Assembly: GCA_028689545.1 (NCBI GenBank)
Contig: JAQVCX010000026.1
Span: 1 to 34,525 of the forward strand
Reading direction: 5' to 3'
Length of the DNA stretch: 34,525 bases
Source of the DNA: Parabacteroides sp.
GTDB lineage: Bacteria > Bacteroidota > Bacteroidia > Bacteroidales > Tannerellaceae
This document shows, one piece after another, positions 32,216 to 34,525 of this stretch (positions are counted from its first letter, which is position 1; every line of letters begins with the position of its first letter). Made by a program: the position numbers and the translations under genes. A model generated the notes under the pieces. The model worked only from the letters and a program-made list of their open reading frames with translations. It searched no databases and had not been told where the DNA came from.

Positions 32216-33649
32216 ATGAAATCAGAAGAAATCTCACGCCGCTCGTTCCTAAAACAAGCGCTAGCCTTATCGGCAGTATCGGCTATCCCGTCGTTCTGGA
32301 CACCCGCCCACGGACGTGTCCTACCTACTTCCCCGCTAATCAGCGCTAATGACCGGGTAAATATAGCGTTCATCGGCATCGGGCAACGAGGAGGCGAGAT
32401 CGCCAAGGAATTGTATAACACAGGCCTGTGTAACGTAGTAGCACTCTGCGACGTGGATATGGGGGCCCCTCACACGCAAGAGATCATCAACATGTTCCCG
32501 AAAGCGGCCCGTTTTCAAGACTTCCGCACGATGTTCGACCGTATGGCGGACAAGATCAATGCCGTAACCGTAGGCGTACCGGATCATTCCCACTTCCCGA
32601 TCACGATCGAGGCGATGGCGCACGGCAAACATGTATATGTAGAGAAACCGATGGCCCGCACGTTCCAAGAAATAGAGATCATGATGCGTGGAGCGAAGAA
32701 ATACGGCGTTGTCACCCAAATGGGTAACCAAGGACATTCCGACGCGAACTATTTCCAGTTCAAGGCATGGAAAGAAGCCGGTATTATCAAGGATGTTACC
32801 GCTATCACCGCCCATATGAACAACCCGCGCCGCTGGCACGGATGGAATCCGAATATCAGGCATATGCCTATGGGAGAACCGGTTCCCGAGACGATGGATT
32901 GGGACACCTGGATCGGCGTAGCCCAATATCACGACTATAATCATGACTACCATCTGGGGCAATGGCGTTGCTGGTACGAATTCGGAATGGGTGTCCTTGG
33001 AGACTGGGGAGCGCACATTCTGGATACGGCGCATGAATTCCTGGATCTAGGTTTGCCTACGGAAATTAATCCGCTGTATTTGAAAGATCATAACCCGTTC
33101 TTCTTCCCAAAGTCATCCACCCTTCTGTTCAAATTCCCTGAAAGAGGAAATATGCCGCCCGTGGATATCACTTGGTACGATGGACTGGACAATATCCCCG
33201 CCGTACCGGAAGGCTATGGCGTATCCGAGCTTGATCCGAACATCCCGACCGTAGCCGGCGGCAAGATCCAACCGGCGAAGTTGAACCCGGGTAAGGAAAT
33301 CTACTCGAAAGAGCTGACTTTCAAGGGAGGTTCCCACGGAAGCACCTTGTCTATCATCCCAGATGAGAAAGCGAAAGAGATGGCATCCCGCCTGCCGGAA
33401 GTACCGAAAAGCCCCTCCAACCATTACGCCAACTTCCTGCTAAGCTGTATGGGGAAAGAGAAGACCCACTCGCCGTTCGCTATCGCCGGCCCATTAAGCC
33501 AGGTATTCTGCCTCGGCGTATTAAGCCAGCGCTTGAACCGCAAGCTCGTCTTCGATCGCGACACGAAACAGATCACGAACGATCCGGAGGCGAATAAGAT
33601 GCTATGCGGCCTGCCGCCTCGCAAAGGATGGGAACAATATTATATCTAA
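32216..33649 (+). CDS. Tat-exported Gfo/Idh/MocA family oxidoreductase
   Basis: This 477-aa protein has a twin-arginine signal ('ISRRSFLKQALALSAVSAI') and is therefore exported folded with its NAD(P) cofactor to the periplasm. The Rossmann domain begins 'VNIAFIGIGQRGGEIAKEL', with 'ALCDVD', 'VGVPDHSHFPITIEAMAHGK' and the catalytic-lysine motif 'HVYVEKPMA'. The C-terminal domain includes 'MGNQGHSDANYFQFKAWKEA' and 'MGVLGDWGAHILDTAHEFLD'. In Bacteroidota this subgroup acts on sugars or glycosides outside the cytoplasm; the substrate cannot be assigned. It is monocistronic, with a dyad-rich promoter region and a strong terminator. Confidence 0.92.
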   Translation: MKSEEISRRSFLKQALALSAVSAIPSFWTPAHGRVLPTSPLISANDRVNIAFIGIGQRGGEIAKELYNTGLCNVVALCDVDMGAPHTQEIINMFPKAARFQDFRTMFDRMADKINAVTVGVPDHSHFPITIEAMAHGKHVYVEKPMARTFQEIEIMMRGAKKYGVVTQMGNQGHSDANYFQFKAWKEAGIIKDVTAITAHMNNPRRWHGWNPNIRHMPMGEPVPETMDWDTWIGVAQYHDYNHDYHLGQWRCWYEFGMGVLGDWGAHILDTAHEFLDLGLPTEINPLYLKDHNPFFFPKSSTLLFKFPERGNMPPVDITWYDGLDNIPAVPEGYGVSELDPNIPTVAGGKIQPAKLNPGKEIYSKELTFKGGSHGSTLSIIPDEKAKEMASRLPEVPKSPSNHYANFLLSCMGKEKTHSPFAIAGPLSQVFCLGVLSQRLNRKLVFDRDTKQITNDPEANKMLCGLPPRKGWEQYYI

Positions 33650-33656
33650 AAAGAAT

Positions 33657-33704
33657 AGAGGGCTTCGTCTGTCGGCAAGACATAATGAAGCCCTCTGTTT
33701 TTTT
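33657..33704 (+). terminator. Rho-independent terminator after the Gfo/Idh/MocA gene
   Basis: A perfect 10-bp stem AGAGGGCTTC (33657-33666) / GAAGCCCTCT (33687-33696) is followed by G and seven T (33698-33704). Confidence 0.88.
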
Positions 33705-33717
33705 GAAGGGTCGCGCC

Positions 33718-33748
33718 TTTGCCCTTTAGGGAATAATCCATATCTTTG
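33718..33748 (+). promoter_or_regulatory. Promoter of the AAA-ATPase_like gene, copy 2
   Basis: TTTG (33718-33721), a 19-nt spacer and TATCTTTG (33741-33748) fit consensus. From ~33740 to the ATG the sequence is almost identical to the leader of copy 1, while upstream it differs. The shared block therefore begins at the -7 box. Confidence 0.7.
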
Positions 33749-33777
33749 TCTGTAAGTCACGTTAAATATATCGCGCT

Positions 33778-34525
33778 ATGAACCAGACAATTTATCCCAT
33801 CGGCATACAGAACTTCGAGAAGATCCGCAAGGACGGTTATCTCTATATAGACAAGACCGCCTTGGTCTATCAATTGGCGACAACCGGAAGTTATTATTTC
33901 CTCAGCCGCCCACGCCGTTTCGGAAAGAGCCTGCTGCTCTCTACCTTGGAGGCTTATTTCCAAGGAAAAAAAGAACTGTTCGAGGGATTGGCTATCGAGA
34001 AATTAGAGAAAGAATGGACGGAGTATCCTATCCTGCATCTGGATTTGAATGCCGAGAAATATTCAGATGCCAATGCGCTAGAGAGTATATTACGACGTTA
34101 TCTGAACCTTTGGGAAGACCGATGGGGTAAAGACGAGAGAGAGATCACGCCATCCGACCGCTTCACCGGCGTGATACGCCGAGCTTGTGAAAAGGCAGGA
34201 CAACGAGTCGTGATTCTGGTGGATGAATATGACAAGCCCTTGCTACAAGCGATAGGGAACGCTGAACTACAAGAGGCATACCGTGCGATACTGAAAGCGT
34301 TCTACGGCGTATTGAAGACCATGGATGGATATATCCGCCTTGCCTTGCTCACCGGTGTGACCAAGTTCGGCAAGGTAAGCGTGTTCAGCGACCTCAACAA
34401 CCTCATGGACATATCGATGGACGAACGCTACGTCGAGATATGCGGCATCACCGAGAAAGAGATACATACTTATCTGGAAGACGAGTTGAAGGAACTGGCC
34501 GACATGCAAAAAATAACCTACGAGG
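33778..34525 (+). CDS. AAA-ATPase_like / PD-(D/E)XK family protein (partial, runs off window)
   Basis: The frame is open from ATG 33778 to the window end (249 codons). It contains 'LYIDKTALVYQLATTG', the P-loop-like 'SRPRRFGKSLLL' and the Walker-B-like 'VVILVDEYDKPLL', then 'ALLTGVTKFGKVSVFSDLNN'. This is the same family as the frameshifted gene at 11327-12896 and in the opposite orientation. The first ~90 codons and the last ~70 visible codons are almost identical between copies, while residues ~95-175 differ strongly ('AEKYSDANALESILRR' vs 'IARYASTSDLEDILNR'), a mosaic pattern. The C-terminal nuclease domain is outside the window, so integrity is unknown. Confidence 0.88.
   Translation, partial: MNQTIYPIGIQNFEKIRKDGYLYIDKTALVYQLATTGSYYFLSRPRRFGKSLLLSTLEAYFQGKKELFEGLAIEKLEKEWTEYPILHLDLNAEKYSDANALESILRRYLNLWEDRWGKDEREITPSDRFTGVIRRACEKAGQRVVILVDEYDKPLLQAIGNAELQEAYRAILKAFYGVLKTMDGYIRLALLTGVTKFGKVSVFSDLNNLMDISMDERYVEICGITEKEIHTYLEDELKELADMQKITYE

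Overview
The window looks like a chromosomal segment of a gut Bacteroidota, most likely Parabacteroides (P. distasonis-like). The evidence is promoters of the TTG-N19-21-TAnnTTTG type, weak Shine-Dalgarno signals, many lipoproteins, and typical Bacteroidales families (DUF3836, LruC-domain, 6-bladed propeller lipoproteins, AAA-ATPase_like/PD-(D/E)XK proteins, Rpn nucleases, and a hybrid histidine kinase with a periplasmic sensor). Species assignment is inference from protein content only. I saw no tRNA, rRNA, CRISPR array or complete IS element.

Left part (1-9 kb): the C-terminal scrap of an FtsX/MacB-type permease is followed by an Rpn-type PD-(D/E)XK gene lying between two exact 17-bp direct repeats. 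Next comes a minus-strand operon of two tandem paralogous outer-membrane proteins plus an RmlD-like reductase, divergent from a stand-alone trpB2. DUF3836, LruC and DUF2461 genes follow.

Middle part (9-21.8 kb): a patatin/Omp85-type phospholipase, a frameshifted AAA-ATPase_like/PD-(D/E)XK gene, and a BlaI/BlaR1(M56)-TPR operon. A TonB-domain lipoprotein gene beside it shares the same promoter-operator module. Then come a bile-salt-hydrolase-family Ntn amidase, a 615-bp intergenic region with tandem hairpin repeats, and a TPR regulator paired with a 6-bladed propeller lipoprotein.

Right part (21.8-34.5 kb): the three-gene fumarate reductase/succinate dehydrogenase operon with a strong promoter and a terminator; a hybrid sensor kinase bracketed by two near-identical ~100-bp units that look like small-RNA genes; glycyl-tRNA synthetase interrupted by an in-frame amber codon, followed by an FKBP lipoprotein; two small membrane proteins; a Tat-exported Gfo/Idh/MocA oxidoreductase; and a second AAA-ATPase_like copy that runs off the end.

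The most interesting signals are: (1) the paired putative sRNA genes with their own promoters and GNRA-capped terminator hairpins; (2) an identical-architecture operator (TACG-N7-CGTA overlapping the -7 element) before both the blaI operon and the TonB lipoprotein gene, which suggests a two-promoter BlaI regulon; (3) the amber codon in glyS; (4) the 17-bp repeats around the Rpn gene; and (5) the 22-bp tandem hairpin array upstream of the bile salt hydrolase gene.
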